From Acinetobacter sp. ANC 4910 (GTDB lineage: Bacteria; Pseudomonadota; Gammaproteobacteria; Pseudomonadales; Moraxellaceae): DNA of 64,000 nt. The DNA lies in assembly GCF_004331035.1 (NCBI RefSeq), contig NZ_SJNT01000002.1:186001-250000 (forward strand), given 5' to 3'. The notes below the pieces were generated by a model. The model had not been told where the DNA came from. It saw only the letters and a program-made list of their open reading frames with translations, and did no database searches. Below are positions 7,920 through 15,036 of the stretch, piece after piece (the stretch's first letter is position 1; every line of letters starts with the position of its first letter). The position numbers and the translations under genes are program-made.

Positions 7920-8156
7920 ATGGATTATGAAACTTGAAGTGATGACCAATAAACGAGAGATATTGAAATACATTTGCAACTAGAACGATTGAATGAAACA
8001 CTTTATCTAGCCAATTATATTCCAAGTAATACCCATCCCCTTCACCGCTCTTAAAAAGCACTTATCAGCCTAGTAAATGACGAACTATGGAGAGTAGATT
8101 CAAAAATAAGTAAATTAGTGAAACACTCTCACACATCAGCAACATCAACCAACTAA
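7920..8156 (+). pseudogene. Possible decayed gene between the two TIR-like genes
   Basis: This 380-bp stretch has no intact gene. One frame from ATG 7920 to TAA 8156 reads as plausible protein (pieces DIEIHLQLERLNETLYLANY and LISLVNDELWRVDSKISKL) but is interrupted by three in-frame stops (TGA, TAA, TAA), each one substitution from a sense codon. It overlaps the end of the downstream TIR-like gene by 12 bases. It could be the remnant of a partner gene or chance. The rest of 7762..8144 is AT-rich and should contain the promoter of the leftward TIR-1 gene. Confidence 0.3.
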
Positions 8157-8942
8157 AACATTTAGATCAACTTTATAGCCTAAATTTTTAATCTCTTTAG
8201 CTAATTGAAACTCCCAACTGTTATCCGACAAATAAACCATTCCACTAATATCACCAGGTAGCTCAACATTATGATCTGTAACTAAAGGAAAAACTTTATC
8301 TCGACCTAATTTTCCTATAAGTAAGCCATGCTCAAATACAACATTTTGTCTAGCTCGAGCCCGTAACTGATCCTTATTTGCTGCAGCTTCACCAAAATCA
8401 TCTGGCGTATATAAAACAATTCCAAACCCCACATCAGTGAAATGCTCTAATTTTTCAATGATTGTTTTTCCACCACTTGCCTGCTCATGCAAAATAATTG
8501 GAGTAAATCCTAACTTCTCCAAAAAACGAGCCGTTCTTTCTTTTGTTGCCTCATTATGCCCATGAACGATGAAAGCCTTACGCTCTAGAATCTTATAACT
8601 TTGTTTATTTTCATTGGTTAAAGGTAGAGAATTTAAATAATCGTCTGATGCAATGTCTTTGATCAACGATTTCAAAAAGGCTAGTGATGGGCCAATCTTT
8701 GTTATCTCTAATGACCTCGCGCGGGTCATACCCACACCACTCAAAGGGAGACTATCAAATATTTTTTTTAGTCTATTTAAATATCCAGGTAGATTACGTT
8801 CAAAAAATTGTTGCACACTAATACACCAAGAATCCCACCTCGCAGCGCCCATATCATAGTCTTTTTCTAATTCACTTCGTACGTCGAAAACTAGTCTAGC
8901 TTGGTATTCATCTAATTTTTCAAGTAATTCATTTTTATCCAC
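8145..8942 (-). CDS. TIR-like effector protein, paralogue with different N-terminus (TIR-2)
   Basis: A 265-residue protein whose C-terminal half (about 122 to 265) is the same CAP12/Pycsar-type TIR-like domain as its neighbour: FIVHGHNEATKERTARFLE, TIIEKLEH, IVLYTPDDFGE, RARQNVVFEHGLLIGKLGR and DISGMVYL. The similarity runs through the whole domain. The N-terminal part (1 to 120) includes a WDSWCISVQQFFERNLPGYL segment and is unrelated by eye to that of TIR-1, suggesting a different trigger. It is read away from the repressor gene, 73 bases downstream of the repressor stop, so it could be expressed in the lysogen. I see no CD-NTase, Pycsar cyclase or ThsA gene in the window. Confidence 0.85.
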   Translation of the reverse strand: MDKNELLEKLDEYQARLVFDVRSELEKDYDMGAARWDSWCISVQQFFERNLPGYLNRLKKIFDSLPLSGVGMTRARSLEITKIGPSLAFLKSLIKDIASDDYLNSLPLTNENKQSYKILERKAFIVHGHNEATKERTARFLEKLGFTPIILHEQASGGKTIIEKLEHFTDVGFGIVLYTPDDFGEAAANKDQLRARARQNVVFEHGLLIGKLGRDKVFPLVTDHNVELPGDISGMVYLSDNSWEFQLAKEIKNLGYKVDLNVLVG

Positions 8943-9015
8943 AATAAACTCTTAACATTGTTAAATTGTTAAGAGTTTATCATTTTAAATATATCTTTTA
9001 ATATTTTGATCTTTA

Positions 9016-9372
9016 TTATTTTTTCCCAAAACTCTCCGCAAAATTTCGCACCAAAGTCATTAATGTCTGACGTTGCTCAGGATCTACCTGATCCCAATAT
9101 TTCAACAACTCTTTGGCTTCATCTGTCAGTAAATCAGGTTGCGTCCGTTCACCAGTGATCAAATACCAAACGTCTACGCCAGCTTTATGAAGTGCTTCTA
9201 AGTCTTCCTGCCCCATAACGCGCTCCCCTTTCTCATAGCGCATTACAGCCATATTTTTCTTACAAAATAACGCAGCAAAATCTTTTTGCGACAAATCTAA
9301 GCGTGATCGTTCCTGACGAAGGCGTTCGCCTCTTTGATCGTTATTCTCATTTACCATTTGGGATAAATCCAT
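9016..9372 (-). CDS. XRE-family phage repressor
   Basis: A 118-residue protein with an N-terminal helix-turn-helix (residues about 15 to 70: LRQERSRLDLSQKDFAALF, then AVMRYEKGERVM). A C-terminal tail may serve dimerisation. It is transcribed leftward, away from the ribbon-helix-helix gene at 9479, with palindromic operator sequence between them, the layout of a lysogeny switch. The start at 9372 would place a second operator half-site (9358..9366) inside the gene. The internal ATG at 9357 would leave both sites outside, so the true start may be there. There is no peptidase domain, so it resembles P2 C-type rather than lambda-type repressors. Confidence 0.8.
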   Translation of the reverse strand: MDLSQMVNENNDQRGERLRQERSRLDLSQKDFAALFCKKNMAVMRYEKGERVMGQEDLEALHKAGVDVWYLITGERTQPDLLTDEAKELLKYWDQVDPEQRQTLMTLVRNFAESFGKK

Positions 9373-9378
9373 ATATTA

Positions 9379-9398
9379 ATTATCCCAATTGGGATAAT
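9379..9398. promoter_or_regulatory. Repressor operator: perfect 20-bp palindrome
   Basis: The half-site ATTATCCCAA is followed directly by its exact reverse complement TTGGGATAAT, centred at 9388/9389, seven bases upstream of the repressor start. An additional exact half-site TTGGGATAA lies at 9358..9366. The pair fits autoregulation plus control of the divergent rightward operon. Confidence 0.75.
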
Positions 9399-9478
9399 AT
9401 TACTTTGCTTATTTACCATTTTAACAAAGTTCTCTATTCACCACTGTTTAAAAACTGTGGACTCATAAGGAAACAATC

Positions 9479-9652
9479 ATGGCTACTCAAGAGTCTCAAA
9501 AAGAAGTACAGATCAGCTTTCGCACTACACCTGAAAATCGTCGTCTAGCTCGCATCGAAGCTGCAAAGGTCAACATGTCACTCAACGAATGGATCAAAAG
9601 CCTCGTCGAAGCAAAACTGGATACTTCATCTCAAGAAACAAAATCATCATAA
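9479..9652 (+). CDS. Ribbon-helix-helix (Arc/MetJ-type) regulator, Cox-like position
   Basis: A 57-residue protein. A beta strand EVQISFRTTPEN is followed by helix RRLARIEAAKVNMS and a second helix LNEWIKSLVEAKL, the pattern of ribbon-helix-helix DNA-binding proteins. It is the first rightward gene opposite the repressor, where P2 has cox and lambda has cro. It therefore probably represses the lysogenic promoter or assists excision. The frame continues open for 38 codons past its TAA stop (see the entry at 9680). Confidence 0.75.
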   Translation: MATQESQKEVQISFRTTPENRRLARIEAAKVNMSLNEWIKSLVEAKLDTSSQETKSS

Positions 9653-9679
9653 GGCACAGCTTTAAAGCCACTCACAGAA

Positions 9680-9769
9680 TTGCAGGAGCTTGGTTACATT
9701 TCTTTGCAATTTTTTGTAGCACAAGAAAAGTTAAGTACTTGGTGTCGGGAGCAACAACTACTTAATTAA
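9680..9769 (+). CDS. Possible small ORF in frame with the upstream RHH gene
   Basis: After the TAA at 9650..9652 the same frame remains open to TAA 9767..9769 and reads like real protein (LTELQELGYISLQFFVAQEK, then LSTWCREQQLLN). There is no ATG. The only plausible start is the TTG at 9680, with a weak upstream Shine-Dalgarno sequence. It could be a small separate gene, a readthrough extension of the RHH protein, or a detached domain left by a nonsense mutation. Confidence 0.3.
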   Translation: MQELGYISLQFFVAQEKLSTWCREQQLLN

Positions 9770-9780
9770 ATCTAGAGGTA

Positions 9781-10167
9781 ATGATGAGTAAATCCATTGG
9801 TTTCTACTGCCCACACTGCGATCGCAGAATGCACGTCACAAGCCGAAAAAGACCTTCACCGCTGCTTCATAACATTATCGTCAGTTGTCAAAATCCCGAC
9901 TGTTTAGCAAGTTTTGCTGCAGATCTAGAAATTACACGATCTATCCATAACAGCCTTAGCCCTAAACCTGATCTTTCACTGACAAAGCAAAAGTGGGAAA
10001 TCGAAATAGAAATGCAGTTATTCGCTTTAGAGCTGCAACCCGAAATTGATCAATTTCAAAAATCTTATGTCGAAGGTGCAATCAATGCCTTGTTCTGGAC
10101 AAACAAAATTGATTTAGCCACCGCGCAAAACTATCGCAATCGTCTCCTCCAAATGAAATTGATCTAG
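9781..10167 (+). CDS. Ogr/Delta-type late activator with extra C-terminal domain
   Basis: A 128-residue protein. Residues about 8 to 60 match the Ogr/Delta zinc finger: CPHC at 10 to 13, a basic stretch HVTSRKRP, then SCQNPDCLASFAADLEITRS, giving the four cysteines C-x2-C and C-x4-C. P2 Ogr and P4 Delta bind upstream of late promoters and contact RNA polymerase alpha. Ogr is about 72 residues. Here some 60 extra residues follow, mostly helical and acidic (KWEIEIEMQLFALELQPEID). It sits in the early rightward operon, eight bases before the primase gene, rather than beside gpD as in P2. The start could be either of the two adjacent ATGs; GAGGTA precedes them. Confidence 0.75.
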   Translation: MMSKSIGFYCPHCDRRMHVTSRKRPSPLLHNIIVSCQNPDCLASFAADLEITRSIHNSLSPKPDLSLTKQKWEIEIEMQLFALELQPEIDQFQKSYVEGAINALFWTNKIDLATAQNYRNRLLQMKLI

Positions 10168-10174
10168 GTAACTC

Positions 10175-12901
10175 ATGGATATTTTAGAACGTCGCATAGA
10201 CGAAAGACTAAACCAAATTTTCAAGTTCAAACGTAAGGGCGATTGGTATCGTGAGGGCGTATGTCCTAAATGCTCCCAAAAAGAAGCCTATACACATGCG
10301 CTTACACCAAAGGTCGTAAAGTGTGGACGTATCAACAAGTGCAGCTACGAAGAACACATCAAAGACATTTGTGAAGATCTATTCAAAGACTGGTCTGAGG
10401 ACTTTCCTAAAACGGCTACAAATCCGAATGCTTCTGCAGATGCCTATTTGCAACATGCACGAGGGTTTAAAATTGAACCGTTAAAAGGTCATTACACTCA
10501 AGAACTTTATCGCGATTTTAAAAATCGCAACTTAGTTACTGCAACAGTTCGCTTTCAACTTGCACCGGGTATTTTCTGGGAACGTTTTATCGATCGTCCT
10601 GAACGTTTTGGACGCATGAAAGCAAATTTCATTGGTGAATGGAAAGGACTTTCTTGGTCTGTTCATAACTTAGATGATCTTTGTAATGCTGGCAGCATTT
10701 GGTTGACTGAAGGCATCTTTAATAGCGTTGCCCTTGCTCAATCAGAACTGATCAGTATCAGCACCATGAATAGCGGTAATTATCCGAATAAAATCCTTCA
10801 GCAAATCGCTGCTCGATGCACAGAACTTAAGAAAGATCGTCCTCGCCTGATTTGGGCATTGGATAACGACAAAGCAGGCAAGAAATTCTTGCCTAAACAA
10901 ATTAACCAAGCCACTGAGGATGGTTGGGTTTCTACCGCAGCATTACCCCCAGTCGGTAAAGACTGGAATGACTTATTCCAGAATGGTCAGCTCACAGCAA
11001 AAGACCAGGATAAATATATCCATTACGGCAAGCTACAAATTGCTAAAACTGCAGAAGAAGCAGGCTTACTGATTTATAACTTTTATAACAACAGCCTTGC
11101 AAAATTCTTCTTCAACCATGCCTATCGTACCTACTGGTGGGAGTTAGATTTCAAAAAATTTAATCTCGTACTAGAAGCCACAGAACAAGCCCAAGGTTCA
11201 ATTTTATCTGAAGATGAAAAGCGCGAGCAGGCACTTAAAAACAGTTCTTCAGTCGTTGAGATCTGCAACGCACAACTCGAACCTCTCTATTTCCAACGTA
11301 ACGAGATTACCGACGAAAGTTGGTATTACTTCCATCTGCAATCACCGTGGGGTGAAGTTAAAGCCACCTTCACACCCGAACATATTTCCTCACGTAGCAA
11401 ATTTAAACCCCGTGTCATGGGGGTTTTATCTGGGGCAATGTGGACTGGAACCGATCAACAGCTTGAAACCTTTATCAAGCGTAAAACTGAGCGACTGAGA
11501 GAAGTTAAAACCATTGACTTTATTGGTTATAGCAAAGAACACGATATTTATATTTTCGACCAATTTGCTGTGCATAAAGGTCAAGTTATCCCCAAGAACG
11601 AACACGATTATTTCAAAACAAATAAAAAGGAGATCAAGACATTGGCTTCTACACCCGTTATTCATTTAACAACCAAGAAAGAATTTAAGCCTACATGGTG
11701 GCGTGATTACTACGACTTAAATGGCGAAGTAGGATTAATTCTTTTAGCTTGGTGGACTGGCTCATATTTTGCTGAGCAGATCCGCGCTCAGCACTCATCC
11801 TATCCTTTCTTTGAACTTGTTGGCCAAGCAGGTTCAGGTAAATCAACACTGATTGAAATGCTTTGGAAGTTTAGCGGTCGTGAATCATACGAGGGCTTTG
11901 ACCCAAATAAATCAACCAGTGTGGCGATTTATCGTAACTTTGCCCAAACCTCAAACATGCCGATCGTCCTCATTGAGGGTGACCGTAACGATCAACAGGC
12001 ATCACAAAAAGCCAAATTTAGTTGGGACGAATTGAAGGATGCTTTTAACGGTCGTGCGATTCGTTCTAAAGGCTTAAAAACCGCAGGTAATGAAACCTAC
12101 GAGCCACCGTTCCGAGCTGCAATCATGATCAGCCAGAACACACCCGTTCAAGCATCTGAAGCAATTCTTTCACGTACTCTGCATATATCTGTTGACACCA
12201 AAGGACACAGTTTAGAGAAAAAGAATATTGCGACCCGTTTGTCGCAAATGCCTTTAGATGAAGCATGTGCTTACATGACTTATTGTTTAAAAAATGAAAA
12301 TAAGATTTTAGAAACCTATTTCAACAACCTAAAACAACTTGAAGCAGACTTTCATGCCAAAGGCATAACCCATGTGCGTATTGCCCTTTGTCATGCCCAA
12401 GTATCAGCGATGATCGATGCATTGGCCGAGCATGTATTCAAAAAAGAAATTAGTGCAACTGAGATCCAAAATTCAAAAACCATGCTTGAAAACATGGCGC
12501 GCAAACGTGTCGATGAAATTGGTTTAGACCATATCTACGTTCAACAGTTTTGGGATGCTTACGAATACCTCAATGGCATCCGTACCTCGCATTTCCATCT
12601 TAATCATTACGAGCCTACAGAAGCTCATATCGCAATCAATCTCAACGAAATTTACAAGGTCGCAGCGAGAAATTTCCAAGCCCTGCCCGATGTAAATGAA
12701 ATGAGAAACTTACTGCGTACCAGCAAACGCTACAAATTCGTCGAAGCAAATAAGCCTGTCCGTTCATCTAAGTACCCTGCAGATGAAGTTAAGCCAATCG
12801 GAGATCACACAAATGACAGCCCTATCCAATCAGACCGTATTGTTAAATGTTGGATTTTCACCAATCCAAATCAAATTAAACAACCAGGATATAAAAAATG
12901 A
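10175..12901 (+). CDS. Phage/satellite primase-helicase
   Basis: A 908-residue replication protein. The N-terminus has a zinc-binding set (C30, C33, then cysteines near 50 and 56) like primase zinc ribbons. A TOPRIM-like segment follows, with LTEGIF at about 177 and LIWALDNDKAGKK at about 227. The C-terminal half is a helicase-type ATPase with Walker A GQAGSGKST at about 550 and a hydrophobic strand ending in acidic residues (VLIEGDRND) at about 593. The combination of primase and helicase in one chain parallels P4 alpha. It should prime and unwind at the element's own origin. The stop overlaps the start of a small downstream gene (ATGA). Confidence 0.85.
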   Translation: MDILERRIDERLNQIFKFKRKGDWYREGVCPKCSQKEAYTHALTPKVVKCGRINKCSYEEHIKDICEDLFKDWSEDFPKTATNPNASADAYLQHARGFKIEPLKGHYTQELYRDFKNRNLVTATVRFQLAPGIFWERFIDRPERFGRMKANFIGEWKGLSWSVHNLDDLCNAGSIWLTEGIFNSVALAQSELISISTMNSGNYPNKILQQIAARCTELKKDRPRLIWALDNDKAGKKFLPKQINQATEDGWVSTAALPPVGKDWNDLFQNGQLTAKDQDKYIHYGKLQIAKTAEEAGLLIYNFYNNSLAKFFFNHAYRTYWWELDFKKFNLVLEATEQAQGSILSEDEKREQALKNSSSVVEICNAQLEPLYFQRNEITDESWYYFHLQSPWGEVKATFTPEHISSRSKFKPRVMGVLSGAMWTGTDQQLETFIKRKTERLREVKTIDFIGYSKEHDIYIFDQFAVHKGQVIPKNEHDYFKTNKKEIKTLASTPVIHLTTKKEFKPTWWRDYYDLNGEVGLILLAWWTGSYFAEQIRAQHSSYPFFELVGQAGSGKSTLIEMLWKFSGRESYEGFDPNKSTSVAIYRNFAQTSNMPIVLIEGDRNDQQASQKAKFSWDELKDAFNGRAIRSKGLKTAGNETYEPPFRAAIMISQNTPVQASEAILSRTLHISVDTKGHSLEKKNIATRLSQMPLDEACAYMTYCLKNENKILETYFNNLKQLEADFHAKGITHVRIALCHAQVSAMIDALAEHVFKKEISATEIQNSKTMLENMARKRVDEIGLDHIYVQQFWDAYEYLNGIRTSHFHLNHYEPTEAHIAINLNEIYKVAARNFQALPDVNEMRNLLRTSKRYKFVEANKPVRSSKYPADEVKPIGDHTNDSPIQSDRIVKCWIFTNPNQIKQPGYKK

Positions 12902-12981
12902 ATATGACGCAGGCCACAATCATAATTAGCGCATCGAGCTTCTGCGGTGCAATTTATTTTTTTACTGAAACTTTAAATTAA
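12898..12981 (+). CDS. Small membrane peptide, overlaps primase gene end
   Basis: A 27-residue frame starting in the ATGA overlap with the primase stop. It reads MNMTQATIIISASSFCGAIY then FFTETLN, one short hydrophobic segment. The overlap suggests translational coupling, and the stop is 14 bases before the next gene. Function unknown; such short frames can be chance. Confidence 0.4.
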   Translation: MNMTQATIIISASSFCGAIYFFTETLN

Positions 12982-12995
12982 TAAGGAAAACTAAA

Positions 12996-13184
12996 ATGAA
13001 CGATACTTCATATAAGATCGTAAAATGGTACTCAATGAGACAAGTAGCTGCTGAATTAGGTATAGCGGTCAATACATTTAAAAAACACTATTTAGAGAAA
13101 TACCCACCTGATCGATCATCAGATAAGTATAAAGGGTGGACTGAAACTTCCTTGAATAAGATCAAAAAAGAAATAGGCGCTTAA
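12996..13184 (+). CDS. Small HTH protein, AlpA/excisionase-like
   Basis: A 62-residue protein with one helix-turn-helix: WYSMRQVAAELGIAVNTFKKHYLEKY, where SMRQVAAELG and NTFKKHYLEK form the two helices. AlpA-like and excisionase proteins of this size control integrase expression or excision. A good AAGGAAAA ribosome binding site precedes the ATG. It lies tail to tail with the integrase, separated by a terminator. A natural target would be the palindromes before the integrase start (14369..14395); this is inference. Confidence 0.65.
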   Translation: MNDTSYKIVKWYSMRQVAAELGIAVNTFKKHYLEKYPPDRSSDKYKGWTETSLNKIKKEIGA

Positions 13185-13200
13185 AGCGCCTATTTCTTTT
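13170..13200. terminator. Terminator between AlpA-like gene and integrase
   Basis: An 11-bp perfect stem (GAAATAGGCGC with its complement), loop TTAAA, and a T-rich tract on the plus strand. The stem covers the last codons of the HTH gene and lies in the convergent junction. Confidence 0.85.
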
Positions 13201-13209
13201 TATAAATCG

Positions 13210-14358
13210 TTAGACAATCCACTTTTCAACTTCATTACTATACCAATTCATTAATTCAACACGCTCTGGCCAGTATTCAGCTCTATTATAAATCTTGCTC
13301 GTTTTATCTGCTTTTGTCGTTTTGTTTACATGTGCAATTTGATAATCAATCACTTCCGCTCTAAACAGCTTACTTTCATTTGCATGGGTAGAAAATAGCG
13401 TCCTAAATCCATGCGTGACCATCTCATTTGCATAACCGTTTCTTTTAATGACAGCCAAAGGCGTTTCAGAAGTCATGTGCTTCCAAGGCTCACGTGTATG
13501 TTTGAAAATAAAGCCGTCATCACTCCGGGTGTGAAATAAAGCCATGAATAAATCATAGACTTGAGGTGATAAAGGAACCATTAATTCCTTTCGTCGTTTC
13601 ATACGATATGCTGGAATTAGCCACACTTTATTTTCAAAATCAATTTCACCAGAATCCCATCTCGCTTTTAAAAGCTCACTGATTCGAGTGCCAGTAAAAC
13701 AAGCCAGTTTTAAAACAACTTTAGTAATTGGGAACGCATTACATTGTTCTAAACGTCTAAAAAACTCAGGCATTTCACTTGCAGGTAAGCACGGATAACT
13801 TTGAACCTCATGCTCAGGTATAAGTTCCCCGACTAAAATACATGGGTTCTTTTCTGTATAACCTGATGCGATCGCAAAATTAAAAACTGCATTGAGTAAA
13901 CGCAGACAACGTGTGGCAGTTTCGAGTGTGCCTTTGGCCACAATTTCTTTTACTTTGGACGAAACCTGAAAACGAGTGATTTCATCTAAAGGTAACTCTA
14001 AAAAATCTTCTGTGATGTAGTCCAAACGGTATTTAACTGTGCTGATATATTTTTCACTAGACCACTGCGGACTCATTAATTCAAACCATTCATCACACAC
14101 TTGTTTTAAATGATGGGAGAGTTTTGATTTACCTGAAACCTCGGCTTTATAGTCCCGTGCAATTTTTCTTATTTCTTTACAGCCTACTTCAGGATATTCA
14201 CCCAGTTGTTTCCTGGTCTGTTTTCCTTCAATACGATATGAAAGCACCCATTTCTTTTTCCCAGTAGGAAAAACTTCAATAGAAAGCCCTTCCCCATCTG
14301 CCATTGAATATCGCTTTTCTTTTGGTTTAAGGCTTTTAACTTGGATGTCTGTAAGCAT
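13210..14358 (-). CDS. int: Tyrosine-recombinase integrase, P4-type
   Basis: A 382-residue integrase. The N-terminus is the arm-binding domain typical of P4-type integrases (LTDIQVKSLKPKEKRYSMAD then GEGLSIEV). The catalytic domain shows TGTRISELLKARW (first Arg, about residue 223), HGFRTLFSTHANE (the H-x-x-R box, about 313), and a C-terminal SKIYNRAEYWPER region containing the candidate nucleophilic tyrosine. It catalyses integration and excision, here presumably at the 3' end of ssrA, about 190 bases upstream of its start. Full length and without frameshifts, so possibly active. Two palindromes lie directly upstream. Confidence 0.95.
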   Translation of the reverse strand: MLTDIQVKSLKPKEKRYSMADGEGLSIEVFPTGKKKWVLSYRIEGKQTRKQLGEYPEVGCKEIRKIARDYKAEVSGKSKLSHHLKQVCDEWFELMSPQWSSEKYISTVKYRLDYITEDFLELPLDEITRFQVSSKVKEIVAKGTLETATRCLRLLNAVFNFAIASGYTEKNPCILVGELIPEHEVQSYPCLPASEMPEFFRRLEQCNAFPITKVVLKLACFTGTRISELLKARWDSGEIDFENKVWLIPAYRMKRRKELMVPLSPQVYDLFMALFHTRSDDGFIFKHTREPWKHMTSETPLAVIKRNGYANEMVTHGFRTLFSTHANESKLFRAEVIDYQIAHVNKTTKADKTSKIYNRAEYWPERVELMNWYSNEVEKWIV

Positions 14359-14368
14359 TCTTTTTGTT

Positions 14369-14395
14369 ACACGCGTGTCACTCTTGTGTCACAAG
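14369..14395. promoter_or_regulatory. Two palindromes upstream of the integrase start
   Basis: ACACGCGTGT (14369..14378) is a perfect 10-bp palindrome, and CTTGTGTCACAAG (14383..14395) is a perfect 13-base dyad. The motif GTGTCAC occurs twice (14375 and 14386), 11 bases apart, so on the same helix face. They lie 10 to 40 bases before the integrase ATG. They could be an operator or integrase arm sites. Confidence 0.5.
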
Positions 14396-14549
14396 TATAT
14401 TTGATAGAAAGCAATTATCAATGACTTACAATAATAGATGCTGATAAACAACAGGCAGAAAAAAAGCCCTGATTTATTGCTAAACCAAGGCTTTTATTCA
14501 CTTTTTTGATTAAATTTGATCATTAGCGATCGTCTTTAATCAGGAATTT

Positions 14550-14580
14550 TGGTGGAGGTGGCGGGAGTTGAACCCGCGTC
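14550..14580. other. Probable attachment-site region (right junction of the element)
   Basis: The tmRNA 3' end (T-arm plus acceptor strand) is the likely core, because a P4-type integrase gene lies beside it and such integrases favour these sites. The exact core and its limits need the left junction, which is outside the window. Confidence 0.5.
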
Positions 14581-14908
14581 CGCCAGCACTACGCTCGAGA
14601 ATACTACATGCTTAGATATCGTCTATTGTTTTAACTCTTTGTGACCCGACGAACAGGGTACAAATCGCGATCCTCTTAATTTAGTACAAAACCCCGAGGC
14701 TTGGTTTTATACGGACTTGTGTGCGTGCGCTTCAGTCGGACTCTCTAACCACAAGTATTCGGAGAGGCGGACAAGCTGCCCTTAGGCAGCTAGAGCGTAT
14801 GATTCGTCGTTTGCGACTAAAAAATGCAAATTTGATTTACGAGAGAAAATGCGCTCTCGACATGCATCTATGAGTTTCATCACCAGCGTCGAAGCCAGAA
14901 ACACCCCC
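14550..14908 (-). ncRNA. ssrA: Transfer-messenger RNA (tmRNA)
   Basis: The 5' end GGGGGTG (minus strand from 14908) pairs with CACCTCC before the 3' ACCA at 14550, giving the tRNA-like acceptor stem. The usual GGGTTCAACTCCC T-arm and GGCTTCGACG near the 5' end are present. The resume frame reads GCA AAC GAC GAA TCA TAC GCT CTA GCT GCC TAA, giving tag ANDESYALAA at plus-strand positions 14782..14814. tmRNA rescues stalled ribosomes with SmpB. The gene is complete, so the mobile element at its 3' side preserved or restored it. Confidence 0.97.
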
Positions 14909-15036
14909 AAAGTATGTCGCAATCATAACATAAATATTGAAAATTACGAGGTAATTTCACAGTATTTACAGAAGCAACTGCGTTCTATTACATTATTGCG
15001 GTAATCTTTCATATTTCAAGAGTTAAAAATAAAAAC

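Larger units (their letters stand above)
1..14550. mobile_element. Right part of an integrated prophage/satellite element ending at ssrA
   Basis: Seen: P2-type tail genes at the left edge, a divergent repressor/regulator switch near 9,400, a primase-helicase, an AlpA-like HTH gene, and a tyrosine integrase whose start lies about 190 bp from the 3' end of the tmRNA gene. Integrases of this family commonly insert at the 3' ends of tRNA and tmRNA genes, so ssrA marks the right junction. The left junction is not in the window, and I saw no second copy of the ssrA 3' end in the first 14 kb. It could be one hybrid prophage or a P2-like prophage abutting a P4-like satellite. Chromosomal housekeeping genes start immediately beyond ssrA. 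Confidence 0.85.

Noticed and set aside
1..14549. Second copy of the ssrA 3' end (attL)
   Set aside because: I looked for the T-arm/acceptor sequence in the first 14 kb by eye and did not find one; it should lie beyond the left edge.
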